Assembly (NCBI GenBank): GCA_013397115.1
Contig: VWZW01006244.1
Coordinates: 1,644,882 to 1,708,881 of the forward strand
Length of the DNA stretch: 64,000 bases
Source: Edolisoma coerulescens
Lineage: Eukaryota > Chordata > Aves > Passeriformes > Campephagidae
Direction: 5' to 3'
Below the pieces are notes generated by a model that was given only the letters and a program-made list of their open reading frames with translations, did not search any database and was not told the origin of the DNA. Numbering within the stretch: position 1 is the first letter of the stretch; the number at the start of each line of letters is the position of its first letter. Positions 11,608-21,070 of this stretch are shown piece by piece. Position numbers and translations under genes: made by a program.

Positions 11608-12739
11608 GTATTATGTTGGAATAAAGGATTTTTAAGCCACAAATCAATTTTAATTAGAGATCATTCCTTCATTAAATCAATTATCAATAGAGTTAATTCA
11701 AAAGAGGAAATTCAGCATATTCCTATTTAGAATAAATGGGAAAAAAAGAACATATTTTTTTTCCATCTGATGCGAAGGAGACATGAAAATATTTCCCTCT
11801 CTGAAGGAATCTCAAAAATCCCAAAATATCCCTAATGAACAGAAAATCCTTATTTGGTTTGAGACAAAGGTGATGTTGCTCTAATTCTAAAGGATTATTT
11901 TAAACTGAAAAAATATTTTTAAAACATTTTCGGAGCTGGAAATAGAAAACCTTCCATTAACAAAGCTGGAATGAGACATTTATAAAATTAAACTCTTCTA
12001 TTTATTGAAACAAAAGTCACTGGGATTTAATTACATTATTTTAATTGTATAAAAACTTTGGCCTGGTAATTATGTTTCCATATTTTCCAGGCGGGAAGCT
12101 GAGATTTCCTACGGAAAGTCTAAGGAGTAGAATTGTCTTAACTCTGCGTCTGAACAGCACCTGGCATAATCAGAATCTGCTTTATTATCCACAATTTGGG
12201 GCAAAAATATCCAAGGAAAAAACATGGTTATAGGATTTGACTCCACATTTATCCACAAATAAAAACATTAGGCGGAAAATAAGTTGGGAAATCTCCCTCA
12301 TCCCCAACTTTGGGAACATTTTGTTGGGTCAGTGTTAGACCTTGAGCACAAGGATCTTGAGATAAGCTGGGATCACAACCAGGGAGATCCAGGTTTGCTC
12401 CAGAACTTCAGGGTATAAAACCAAGTTGTATCTGGACAATGTGGCTTTTTTTGGGAAATGGTTTAGGAATCATGGTTGGAATTCCTCTGCCACGTCTTTT
12501 GTTTTCTTTGCTGATAAGAGTTGGAACTTGGCAGTTGTCTTCCAGCCCTTATGAGATCCTTCCATCCTCGTGGGAGCACTGAACTTTGCTACTGAATCCA
12601 TGGAAACATCTGGAGTGCACCCAAATGCTGGGAATGGCAAAATTATGCAGAATGACAAGAGAAGGAATTTGTTTGTCCTTTCAGATTGGCATTAAATTTA
12701 AATAAAATCCTTGGAAATCCAAAGAGATGATGGGGACAT
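11608..12739. other. AT-rich single-copy DNA
   Basis: No recognised repeat, RNA or exon. Several A-runs. The frames present are short and isolated. Confidence 0.5.
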
Positions 12740-13005
12740 CACAGGATCATAGAATCATGGAATGGGTTGAGCTGGAAGGGACCTTCAAGCTCATCCCAGC
12801 TCCACCCATTCCATGCCAGGGACAACTTTCACTATCCCAGGTTGCTCCAAGCCCTGTCCAGCCTGGCCTTGGACACTTCCAGAGATCCAGGGGCAGCCAC
12901 AGATTCTCTGGGCACCCTGTGCCAGGGCCTCACCACCCTCAGAGCCAGGAATTCTTTCCCAATATCCCACCTAAATCTCCTCTCTGTCAGTGGGAAGATT
13001 CTCCA
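12740..13005 (-). mobile_element. CR1 LINE fragment, minus strand
   Basis: Starts 'cacaggatcatagaatcatggaatgg', so two octamer units survive. It runs to 'cccaatatcccacctaaatctcctctctgtcagtgggaag'. The end toward 13020 decays gradually. Confidence 0.92.
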
Positions 13006-13259
13006 GTTCAGTCCCATTCTGGGAAACGAGGATTTGGGAACAGTTAGTGTCCATCTGTCAGAGTCTGGAGACACTGGCTGAGAACTGGGTTTGTGGGAAT
13101 GTTCAGGAGAAGGAACCAGTGAAAAGAGCAGATAATAAAACCTTCCCTTCAACACAAGGAATTTAATCCAATTCCTGGTCATTGGTTGTCCAACACAGCC
13201 CAAAGAATTCAAACCCAAAGAAAACCTTCAAGGAAATAACACGAAAAACAAGGCAGGAC

Positions 13260-13276
13260 TTTTTTTTTTTTTTTTT
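13260..13276. repeat. Poly(T) run, 17 bases
   Basis: Uninterrupted T-run 3' of 'caaggcaggac'. No retroposed gene or SINE body is recognisable beside it, so it is left as simple sequence. Confidence 0.8.
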
Positions 13277-13423
13277 CCAGTTATCTACTCAGACTTCCAT
13301 AAAATCCAAACACTGACTTGGCGATACAGAACCAGGGAAAGCCTCAGGACCTGCTCTGGGGGCAATTTTTCAGCCAATTTTCCAGAACAAAGTGAAAGAT
13401 GGGGCTCTGCAGTGGATTTCAGG

Positions 13424-13513
13424 AGCACTGTGGCTTAGTGGGCATAATGGGACTTGGTCAAAGGCTGGACTTGATGATCTTGGAGGTCTTTTCCAACCTT
13501 TATGATTTTTTAG
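13424..13513 (+). mobile_element. CR1 LINE 3'-terminal fragment, old
   Basis: Reads 'gagcactgtggcttagtgggcataatggga..ttgg', then 'ggctggacttgatgatcttggaggtcttttccaacctttatgatttt'. This is the older 'GATGATCTTGGAGGTCTTTTCCAACC' CR1 type. The final octamer is reduced to one unit. Confidence 0.8.
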
Positions 13514-14834
13514 TTATCTCATCAGTCAATGATCTAAATCCTCGATCATCAAAACTCCAAGAGAAAGAATTGATTGGATACCTTGAGGACTTGGTTTCCT
13601 GACTGATTTTTTTGTGATAAACTCAGAATTATCAGTCCTATGAAGTTTAAATCTTTTGTATTAATCTTGTCAAGCTTGCTCCCTGAGCACCTCTACAGGC
13701 TCTGCAATTCTAAATCCTCCCCAGATAATTGAGTTCCCATTTGGACAACCTCTGCCTCCAATTAATGGGAAGAAAACTATTTTCCCTCTTTCACTGTCCC
13801 TTCTAACATTAAAAACCTGTTTGCATCTCTGGGTAAAAATTTATATAACATTTTAAAGGTCACAGTTTTTCAGTGGATGCCTTTTGTATAAAATATGACT
13901 TTGTGTTGGCAGCTCTATCCCGAAAAACATTGTTTTCCTGTAACTCCACTAAGGAGCAGGAAGGACATTAGGGCTGGATCCTGCTTTGGATTTAAAACTA
14001 ATAATCTCCATCCCACTTTTTGTAGAGCTTGTGACTCGTTTCACTCAGCTGATTGACAAATTCACCTTTTTAAGTGCTCTACAATTTCTTTTTCTTCCAG
14101 GACACAAACCCTGATGATTTATTTTCAGCTCAGAAAAATGGGAGGTCAAGACTTTCCCATCATAAGGAGAATTTTGCTGTTCAAACACAGCAATTGAAGA
14201 ACACCAGATTATTTCAGAGTCAAATAATTCTGTTTTCCATGAGGTTTTATACTCTTTGTTCCTGAATTCATCCAGGTCTGGTGATGGGTTTTGAAGCATT
14301 TTCCATGGAGCTTTACTGGGAAGAGTTTGAGATTAAAAAGGGGGAATAATAAAAGATATTTGTCCATGAAAATGGGAAGTGATGAGCCAGAGTGAAATCC
14401 CAACAGGAACAACAATGTCCTGGAACAAAGGAGTGTCAGATGAGGATCTGGAAAGGTTCTGCTCAAGTGACAAAGTCAAAGCTGAGCCATCCCAAATATT
14501 AAATAGGAAAAACATCAGTTGCATTCAAATAATTTATTGATAACATTTCAAATTATCAATTATTAAAAGTGGTTCTGTTAACAGGGACAGGGATTTGTAA
14601 AATCCAGGACTTTTGTAAGCAAATCCAATTTTAGGAGGAGCAGTGAACACACATAAACAGGAATTAACGAACAGGATTATTAACAGGAATTATGGTCTTC
14701 TAGAAACCTGAGAATTTACTTAGATTTTCCTCTAATTTCAAGTCCAAGCCACCATTCCTCACCAATTACAAGTATGGATTTTTTGATGTTGGCAGGCAAT
14801 TTTTGATGAGATCACAGCAGGGTCAGTAACAAAG
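13514..14834. other. AT-rich single-copy DNA with one exon-like site
   Basis: Mostly AT-rich and without repeats. It contains the exon-like stretch at 14101 (listed separately) and a TTATTGATAA/AAATTATCAATTA stretch near 14531-14562. Confidence 0.45.
14101..14265 (+). other. Weak candidate 3'-terminal exon
   Basis: A good acceptor-like site (polypyrimidine 'tttctttttcttccag' ending at 14100, with possible branch points 'ctgat'/'ttgac' about 50 bp upstream) is followed by an open frame of 54 codons starting Asp-Thr-Asn-Pro-Asp-Asp. It ends at TGA 14263-14265, and an AATAAA lies at 14348-14353. The peptide is polar and resembles no family I know. No partner exon is visible. Acceptor-like strings are common by chance, so this is a lead only. 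Confidence 0.12.
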
Positions 14835-14889
14835 GGCTGTTAAAGGCTGTGTCCAGTTGGGTTTTGATATCTCCAGGAATGGAGACTCT

Positions 14890-15012
14890 GCAACCTCTCT
14901 GGACACTCTGGCCCAGTGTCCAAACACCTTCCCAGTAAAAAATAAACAANCGCAACCTCTTTGGACACTCTGGCCCAGCGTCCAAACACCTTCCCAGTAA
15001 AAAAATAAACAA
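14890..15012. repeat. 60-bp direct repeat flanking a single N (probable unmerged contig ends)
   Basis: 14890-14949 ('gcaacctctctggacactctgg...') recurs as 14952-15012 after the N at 14950. The two copies show two substitutions and a one-base difference in an A-run. Together with the N this looks like an assembly overlap, not a biological duplication. Confidence 0.75.
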
Positions 15013-15244
15013 ATTCCATGTTCAGATGGAATTTTGTGTTTCAGTTTATGCCTCTTGTCCTCTCACTGTTCACAGCGGAATAAAATCAGACTCCATGTTC
15101 TTTTTTCCTTTTTTATAATTAATTAATAAATTCCATGTTCAGATTGAATTTTGTGTTTCAGTTTATGCCTCTTGTCCTCTCACTGTTCACGGTGGAATAA
15201 AATCGAACTGCATGTTCTTTTTTCCTTTTTTATAATTAATTAAT
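15011..15244. repeat. 117-bp tandem duplication inside a CR1 copy
   Basis: Unit 1 (15011-15127) starts 'aaattccatgttcagatgg'. Unit 2 (15128-15244) starts identically and differs by a few substitutions, for example 'cacagcgg' against 'cacggtgg'. Both units end in 'ttataattaattaat'. No N lies between them, so this may be a true duplication by slippage between AATTAATTAA ends. Confidence 0.85.
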
Positions 15245-15425
15245 CCCACTGATAAGAAGCTCCTGAACTTTCCCTTCTCCAGGCTGAATTCCCAGTTTTT
15301 CCAACCTCTTCTCATATGACAGATGCTCCCTGAATCATTTTTGTGGCCCTTTGCTGGACTTGCTCCAGGTTGTCCATGTTTCTCCTGGGCTGGGGAGTTC
15401 CAGATGTGTCCTCCCCAGTGCTATT

Positions 15426-16080
15426 ATCAATTTTAGGGAAATAAATTGGAATTAATGGACAAAATATTGGATCACTGCACATCACTTTTCAAAGAGAGCT
15501 GCTAAATCCAGCCGAAGAAACACAGGGAAATGGGATGAGGAAGACGGAATAAGGTCACCTAGACCAAATTCCTGCTGTGGGAAAGAAACCACCCTGCAAC
15601 CACCTGTGATTTTTCCAAACCTCTTCAATGAAGGAATTCCCACAGCCTTCCCAGGGAACTACAACACTCTACTGTCCTACTGTTCTCATTATGTTTTATT
15701 AGAATTTTCCTTCCTGGAAGCTGGGATAACACAGGCACTGCCTGCCAGTTCTATTTCATCCCAGGAAAAGCTTAGTGAGATTTTCGGGAAGAATTCAGGC
15801 CCTAAAGCAAGGAATTTGTTGTGGATCTCATGCTACAACCGCTGTAAGAACATTTCTGTGGGGTCAACAATAGGTTTGAGAATTCCTAAATGGATCCGGC
15901 ACCTGCTTGTCTCACCTTGGAATTTAATGATCTTCCAGTACACAAAATCAGACCTTTAACTGGCAAAACTGGTGGAGTTTTCCAGAAGGAATTGTCAGGT
16001 AATTCCTTTTATTTTCCAGTGGTGGAAAAAAGAGGATTTTAGAGAGGGAGTCTTTCTCCAAGCTTCCAAAAGATGTGTTT
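15426..16080. other. Single-copy noncoding DNA
   Basis: No repeat or RNA recognised. The 117-codon frame at 15606-15959 has no recognisable domain. Confidence 0.45.
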
Positions 16081-16390
16081 CACAGGACCATGGAATTGTT
16101 TGGACTGAAAATGACCTCTTAAAGATCATCCCATTCCATGGGCAGGGACACCACCCACTATCCCAGGGTGATCCAAGCCCTGTCCAGCCTGGCCTGGGAC
16201 ACTTCCAGGCATCCAGAGGCAGCCACAGCTTCTCTGGGAATTCCATCTCAGCCGCTCACCATCCTCACAGTCAGGAATTCCTTCCAATATCCCATCAATC
16301 CCTGCCCTCTGGCACTGGGAAGCCATTCCCTGTGTCCTGTCCCTCCATCCCTTGTCCCCGGTCCCTCTCCAGCTCTCCTGGAGCTTCCTT
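16081..16390 (-). mobile_element. CR1 LINE fragment, minus strand
   Basis: Begins 'cacaggaccatggaattgtttgg' and passes through 'ccactatcccagggtgatcc' and 'ggaattccatctcagccgctcaccatcctcacagtc', to 'ccagctctcctggagcttcc'. Its left part in sequence order ends where the 2341-bp duplicated block begins. Confidence 0.93.
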
Positions 16391-16506
16391 TATAAATGGA
16401 GGCAACTTCCACTGTGTCCTCTCCAGAAAATCTTGATGTGAATGTTAAAAGATGATTAATCCTTATTTGTTGTTCATGAGAGACATCAGACCGCATTAAT
16501 CTGATT

Positions 16507-16561
16507 AAATAATATAGTAATATAATAATATAATAATATAATATTATATATATTTATTAAA
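16507..16561. repeat. (TAATA)n / AT-rich microsatellite, copy 1
   Basis: Run of 'aatataataatataata' units passing into 'ttatatatattta'. The identical run in copy 2 of the block is at 18849-18903; no length difference is visible. Identity of an unstable AT repeat supports a very recent or artefactual duplication. Confidence 0.85.
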
Positions 16562-17812
16562 TAGATCTGTGTGTTTTAGGGTGCCAATCAGCCATCTCAA
16601 AGTGGGTTTCTCCTGCCATTTGAAATTTCTTGAAGACATTTGGGATGAGCAGATACAATCCAGGAGAACCTTCAGGCCACCCAGATCCCTCTGGGACTGA
16701 GACAAGGCTTGGGAGGACATCCCCCTGGAAATCAAGTATCCGTGTTCAAACTGGATCGTGCCAGACAGTGCCCACACATCCCTAATCCTCACCAATTAAT
16801 GGGATCAACTTTTAGTCAAATAACCTGACAAATGACATCCCATGTATCTATTTGTGGAAAATTGGGATTTTTCCCAAATTTCCCAAATTTGGGTCTCTCC
16901 ATAGACAGGAGAGACCATGTCAATATTTTATGATGCAGAACTGCCAATGCACTGATTCCTTCGCCATATTCCTGCTTGTTTGGTGCCTTGGGAGACACAG
17001 GACCAGGAATTTCAGGGGTCTGTCAGTGCTGGTGTCTCCTGGATTAAAAAAATCCTAATTCTGGGAGGGGATCATATAAAACAGGCAGAAAACCCTTCAG
17101 AGTGACTTTTCACTGCCCAACAGCAACATCCATCTCTCCTCGACTGTACCTCCACACGGAAAAGTTGTGTTTAATTGGATTCAGGAGGACTAGCTGGAGG
17201 AAGTTCAGATGGGATCCATCCCAGTTAATTATACTCTCCCTGCCTTTTTGGGAAGCTTAAAAGGTCAGTTAAATATCAAAGCAGATTGTTCTAGGGCTGT
17301 TCCCTCCGTCATTTCCAGTTTTAATTCCTCCATTTGAACAAGATTCAGGAGATCTGTGCAAATCCACAGGACAGTGAGACAACAAGGGAATTACAAAACG
17401 AATATAATTTGTCCAAAGATGTACACAATGCGTAGGTAATTTTAAAAAGAGCTATTTAGGAAAATAAAAGGGGTTTTATCCCCATTTTTTAGGTGAGAGA
17501 GAGAGAGGTTAGAAGTAGATTTTAGGAATTTCCAGAGTTGTGGGAGACTCCATAGTCCAGCGAGAAGATCCATCAAAACCTCTCGAGGCTGTGGAAGACG
17601 TGGCAACTTCGTTTTCCTGCTCCACGTGGTCAAGTTCCACTTTTTTAATGGAAAATGAATGTTTCCAGCACGCAGCTGATTTCAGCTACACCGAGGGCTT
17701 CAGCCTGCGCAGATCCTGCTGTAAAAAAGAGGCTCCCCGGAGGGTTGTGGGTTTAATCATCATTACTTTCCCTGCCTCTCTCATCTTTCCTCACCCGACC
17801 TAATCTGTGCTG

Positions 17813-17829
17813 CTGCATCTGCAGATAAG
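17813..17829 (+). promoter_or_regulatory. E-box/GATA composite motif (copy 1)
   Basis: CTG (17813-17815), eight bases, then GATAAG (17824-17829). This is the CTG-N8-GATA arrangement described for TAL1/GATA complexes in blood cells. A second E-box (CATCTG) lies inside the spacer, and 'gagtcagca', a partial MAF/NF-E2 recognition element, follows directly. The same site is at 20155-20171 in the second block copy. No chromatin evidence is available. Confidence 0.3.
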
Positions 17830-18344
17830 AGTCAGCAGAATCGCCGGGACTGAAGGATCGTCTGAGGGAGGAATTCTTTCCTTTGAAAGTCTGGGAAGTG
17901 GTCCCCTGGGTGTGTCATTAAGCTGGAGGCAAAAGCAGATGCAAACTCAGATTATCTGTTGGTGACAGCCTAAATAAAACACAGTAATTGGCAGGGCAGG
18001 GGGGACAGGCGGTGACTGCTGCGCTGCTGAATCTGAATGAGGAATGGCTGGGAAAAAACAGGGATTTTCCTGTGAAAAAAATCTTGGAGTTTCACTTCTG
18101 TGCATAGGGAATGAGTGTGAGGGCTGCACCCTCCATCCCTCCTGCAAACAGGGATGGTGACAGCACAAAGAGAAGACATCGGGTTTGTGCCCTCATTCTT
18201 CCAAAATGTTTTCCTCTCTGCTGCACTGGAATTTTGTTTTAGTGCTTGGCACCTGGGAAGAAGTGCTGTCTCCGGAGTTTTTTCTGGAATGAATATTCCT
18301 CTGAAGCCTCCCTTCCAATCCCTGACCATTATAATCCTGTTTGT

Positions 18345-18680
18345 CATGGAATCATGGAATGGTTTGGGTTGGGGAAGGACCTTAAAGGTGATCTGGTTTC
18401 AACCCCGCTGCCACGGGCAGGGACACTTTCCACGGTCCCTGGGTGCTCCAAGCCCTGTCCAGCCTGGTCTTGGACACTTCCAGGGATCCAGGGGCAGCCA
18501 CAGCTCCTCTGGGCATCCTATGCCAGGGCCTCCCCACCCTCCCAGCCAGGAATTCCTTCCCAATATCCCATCTAACCCTGTCCTCCTTCATCTTAAGGAC
18601 ATCTCCTGCTGTCCTATCACTCCAGGCCTTTTTCCAAATTCTCTTTCCATCCTTCTAGGAAGCCCAGTTTTTAATGGGAA
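18345..18680 (-). mobile_element. CR1 LINE fragment, minus strand (block copy 1)
   Basis: Starts 'catggaatcatggaatggtttggg', continues 'ccacggtccctgggtgctcc', 'ggcatcctatgccagggcctcc' and 'ccaatatcccatctaaccctgtcctcc', then decays. The frames of up to 176 codons over 18154-18684 mostly read through this CR1 and are not genes. Confidence 0.93.
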
Positions 18681-18848
18681 GTAGAAGGATCGCTGTCACT
18701 GTGTCCCAGCACTCAGTCACCAGGACAANCTTTATAAATGGAGGCAACTTCCACTGTGTCCTCTCCAGAAAATCTTGATGTGAATGTTAAAAGATGATTA
18801 ATCCTTATTTGTTGTTCATGAGAGACATCAGACCGCATTAATCTGATT

Positions 18849-18903
18849 AAATAATATAGTAATATAATAATATAATAATATAATATTATATATATTTATT
18901 AAA
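18849..18903. repeat. (TAATA)n / AT-rich microsatellite, copy 2
   Basis: Same sequence and length as the run at 16507-16561, shifted by 2342. Confidence 0.85.
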
Positions 18904-20154
18904 TAGATCTGTGTGTTTTAGGGTGCCAATCAGCCATCTCAAAGTGGGTTTCTCCTGCCATTTGAAATTTCTTGAAGACATTTGGGATGAGCAGATACAA
19001 TCCAGGAGAACCTTCAGGCCACCCAGATCCCTCTGGGACTGAGACAAAGCTTGGGAGGACATCCCCCTGGAAATCAAGTATCCGTGTTCAAACTGGATCG
19101 TGCCAGACAGTGCCCACACATCCCTAATCCTCACCAATTAATGGGATCAACTTTTAGTCAAATAACCTGACAAATGACATCCCATGTATCTATTTGTGGA
19201 AAATTGGGATTTTTCCCAAATTTCCCAAATTTGGGTCTCTCCATAGACAGGAGAGACCATGTCAATATTTTATGATGCAGAACTGCCAATGCACTGATTC
19301 CTTCGCCATATTCCTGCTTGTTTGGTGCCTTGGGAGACACAGGACCAGGAATTTCAGGGGTCTGTCAGTGCTGGTGTCTCCTGGATTAAAAAAATCCTAA
19401 TTCTGGGAGGGGATCATATAAAACAGGCAGAAAACCCTTCAGAGTGACTTTTCACTGCCCAACAGCAACATCCATCTCTCCTCGACTGTACCTCCACACG
19501 GAAAAGTTGTGTTTAATTGGATTCAGGAGGACTAGCTGGAGGAAGTTCAGATGGGATCCATCCCAGTTAATTATACTCTCCCTGCCTTTTTGGGAAGCTT
19601 AAAAGGTCAGTTAAATATCAAAGCAGATTGTTCTAGGGCTGTTCCCTCCGTCATTTCCAGTTTTAATTCCTCCATTTGAACAAGATTCAGGAGACCTGTG
19701 CAAATCCACAGGACAGTGAGACAACAAGGGAATTACAAAACGAATATAATTTGTCCAAAGATGTACACAATGCGTAGGTAATTTTAAAAAGAGCTATTTA
19801 GGAAAATAAAAGGGGTTTTATCCCCATTTTTTAGGTGAGAGAGAGAGAGGTTAGAAGTAGATTTTAGGAATTTCCAGAGTTGTGGGAGACTCCATAGTCC
19901 AGCGAGAAGATCCATCAAAACCTCTCGAGGCTGTGGAAGACGTGGCAACTTCGTTTTCCTGCTCCACGTGGTCAAGTTCCACTTTTTTAATGGAAAATGA
20001 ATGTTTCCAGCACGCAGCTGATTTCAGCTACACCGAGGGCTTCAGCCTGCGCAGATCCTGCTGTAAAAAAGAGGCTCCCCGGAGGGTTGTGGGTTTAATC
20101 ATCATTACTTTCCCTGCCTCTCTCATCTTTCCTCACCAGACCTAATCTGTGCTG

Positions 20155-20171
20155 CTGCATCTGCAGATAAG
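20155..20171 (+). promoter_or_regulatory. E-box/GATA composite motif (copy 2)
   Basis: Identical to the site at 17813-17829 because it lies in the second copy of the 2341-bp block. It is probably the same genomic site counted twice. Confidence 0.25.
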
Positions 20172-20686
20172 AGTCAGCAGAATCGCCGGGACTGAAGGAT
20201 CGTCTGAGGGAGGAATTCTTTCCTTTGAAAGTCTGGGAAGTGGTCCCCTGGGTGTGTCATTAAGCTGGAGGCAAAAGCAGATGCAAGCTCAGATTATCTG
20301 TTGGTGACAGCCTAAATAAAACACAGTAATTGGCAGGGCAGGGGGGACAGGCGGTGACTGCTGCGCTGCTGAATCTGAATGAGGAATGGCTGGGAAAAAA
20401 CAGGGATTTTCCTGTGAAAAAAATCTTGGAGTTTCACTTCTGTGCATAGGGAATGAGTGTGAGGGCTGCACCCTCCATCCCTCCTGCAAACAGGGATGGT
20501 GACAGCACAAAGAGAAGACATCGGGTTTGTGCCCTCATTCTTCCAAAATGTTTTCCTCTCTGCTGCACTGGAATTTTGTTTTAGTGCTTGGCACCTGGGA
20601 AGAAGTGCTGTCTCCGGAGTTTTTTCTGGAATGAATATTCCTCTGAAGCCTCCCTTCCAATCCCTGACCATTATAATCCTGTTTGT

Positions 20687-21022
20687 CATGGAATCATGGA
20701 ATGGTTTGGGTTGGGGAAGGACCTTAAAGGTGATCTGGTTTCAACCCCGCTGCCACGGGCAGGGACACTTTCCACGGTCCCTGGGTGCTCCAAGCCCTGT
20801 CCAGCCTGGTCTTGGACACTTCCAGGGATCCAGGGGCAGCCACAGCTCCTCTGGGCATCCTATGCCAGGGCCTCCCCACCCTCCCAGCCAGGAATTCCTT
20901 CCCAATATCCCATCTAACCCTGTCCTCCTTCATCTTAAGGACATCTCCTGCTGTCCTATCACTCCAGGCCTTTTTCCAAATTCTCTTTCCATCCTTCTAG
21001 GAAGCCCAGTTTTTAATGGGAA
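20687..21022 (-). mobile_element. CR1 LINE fragment, minus strand (block copy 2)
   Basis: Second instance of the CR1 at 18345-18680, at offset 2342. It does not represent an independent insertion. Confidence 0.93.
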
Positions 21023-21070
21023 GTAGAAGGATCGCTGTCACTGTGTCCCAGCACTCAGTCACCAGGACAA

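Larger units (their letters stand above)
14835..15425 (-). mobile_element. CR1 LINE copy, minus strand, broken by an N junction and a tandem duplication
   Basis: Blocks of an older CR1 type occur in order: 'gctgtgtccagttgggttttgatatctccaggaatggagac', 'cctctctggacactctggccc', 'tttcagtttatgcctcttgtcctctcactgttcac', and then 'ccaggctgaattcccag..tttttccaacc' with 'ggccctttgctggac'. Two disruptions enlarge it: a 60-bp repeat around the N at 14950, and a 117-bp tandem duplication (15011-15127, 15128-15244). Confidence 0.85.
16388..18728. repeat. Tandem block, copy 1 (2341 bp)
   Basis: The block from 'ctttataaatggagg' to 'cagtcaccaggacaa' recurs at 18730-21070 with a constant offset of 2342. The copies are separated by a single N at 18729. 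I noted only four substitutions by eye (16706/19048 g-a, 17355/19697 t-c, 17797/20139 c-a, 17945/20287 a-g). That level fits two haplotypes of a wild bird better than an old duplication. The block contains an AT microsatellite, a CR1 copy and single-copy sequence. Confidence 0.93.
18730..21070. repeat. Tandem block, copy 2 (2341 bp)
   Basis: Near-identical second copy of 16388-18728. Single-copy sequence resumes at 21071 with 'aagcaggagagtaaaacc'. If the duplication is an assembly error, every element inside it (AT repeat, E-box/GATA site, CR1) is really present once and the locus is 2342 bp shorter. Confidence 0.93.

Noticed and set aside
18154..18684. 176-codon plus-strand frame, present again at 20496-21026.
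   Set aside because: Most of it reads through a minus-strand CR1 copy, and the second instance is the duplicated block.
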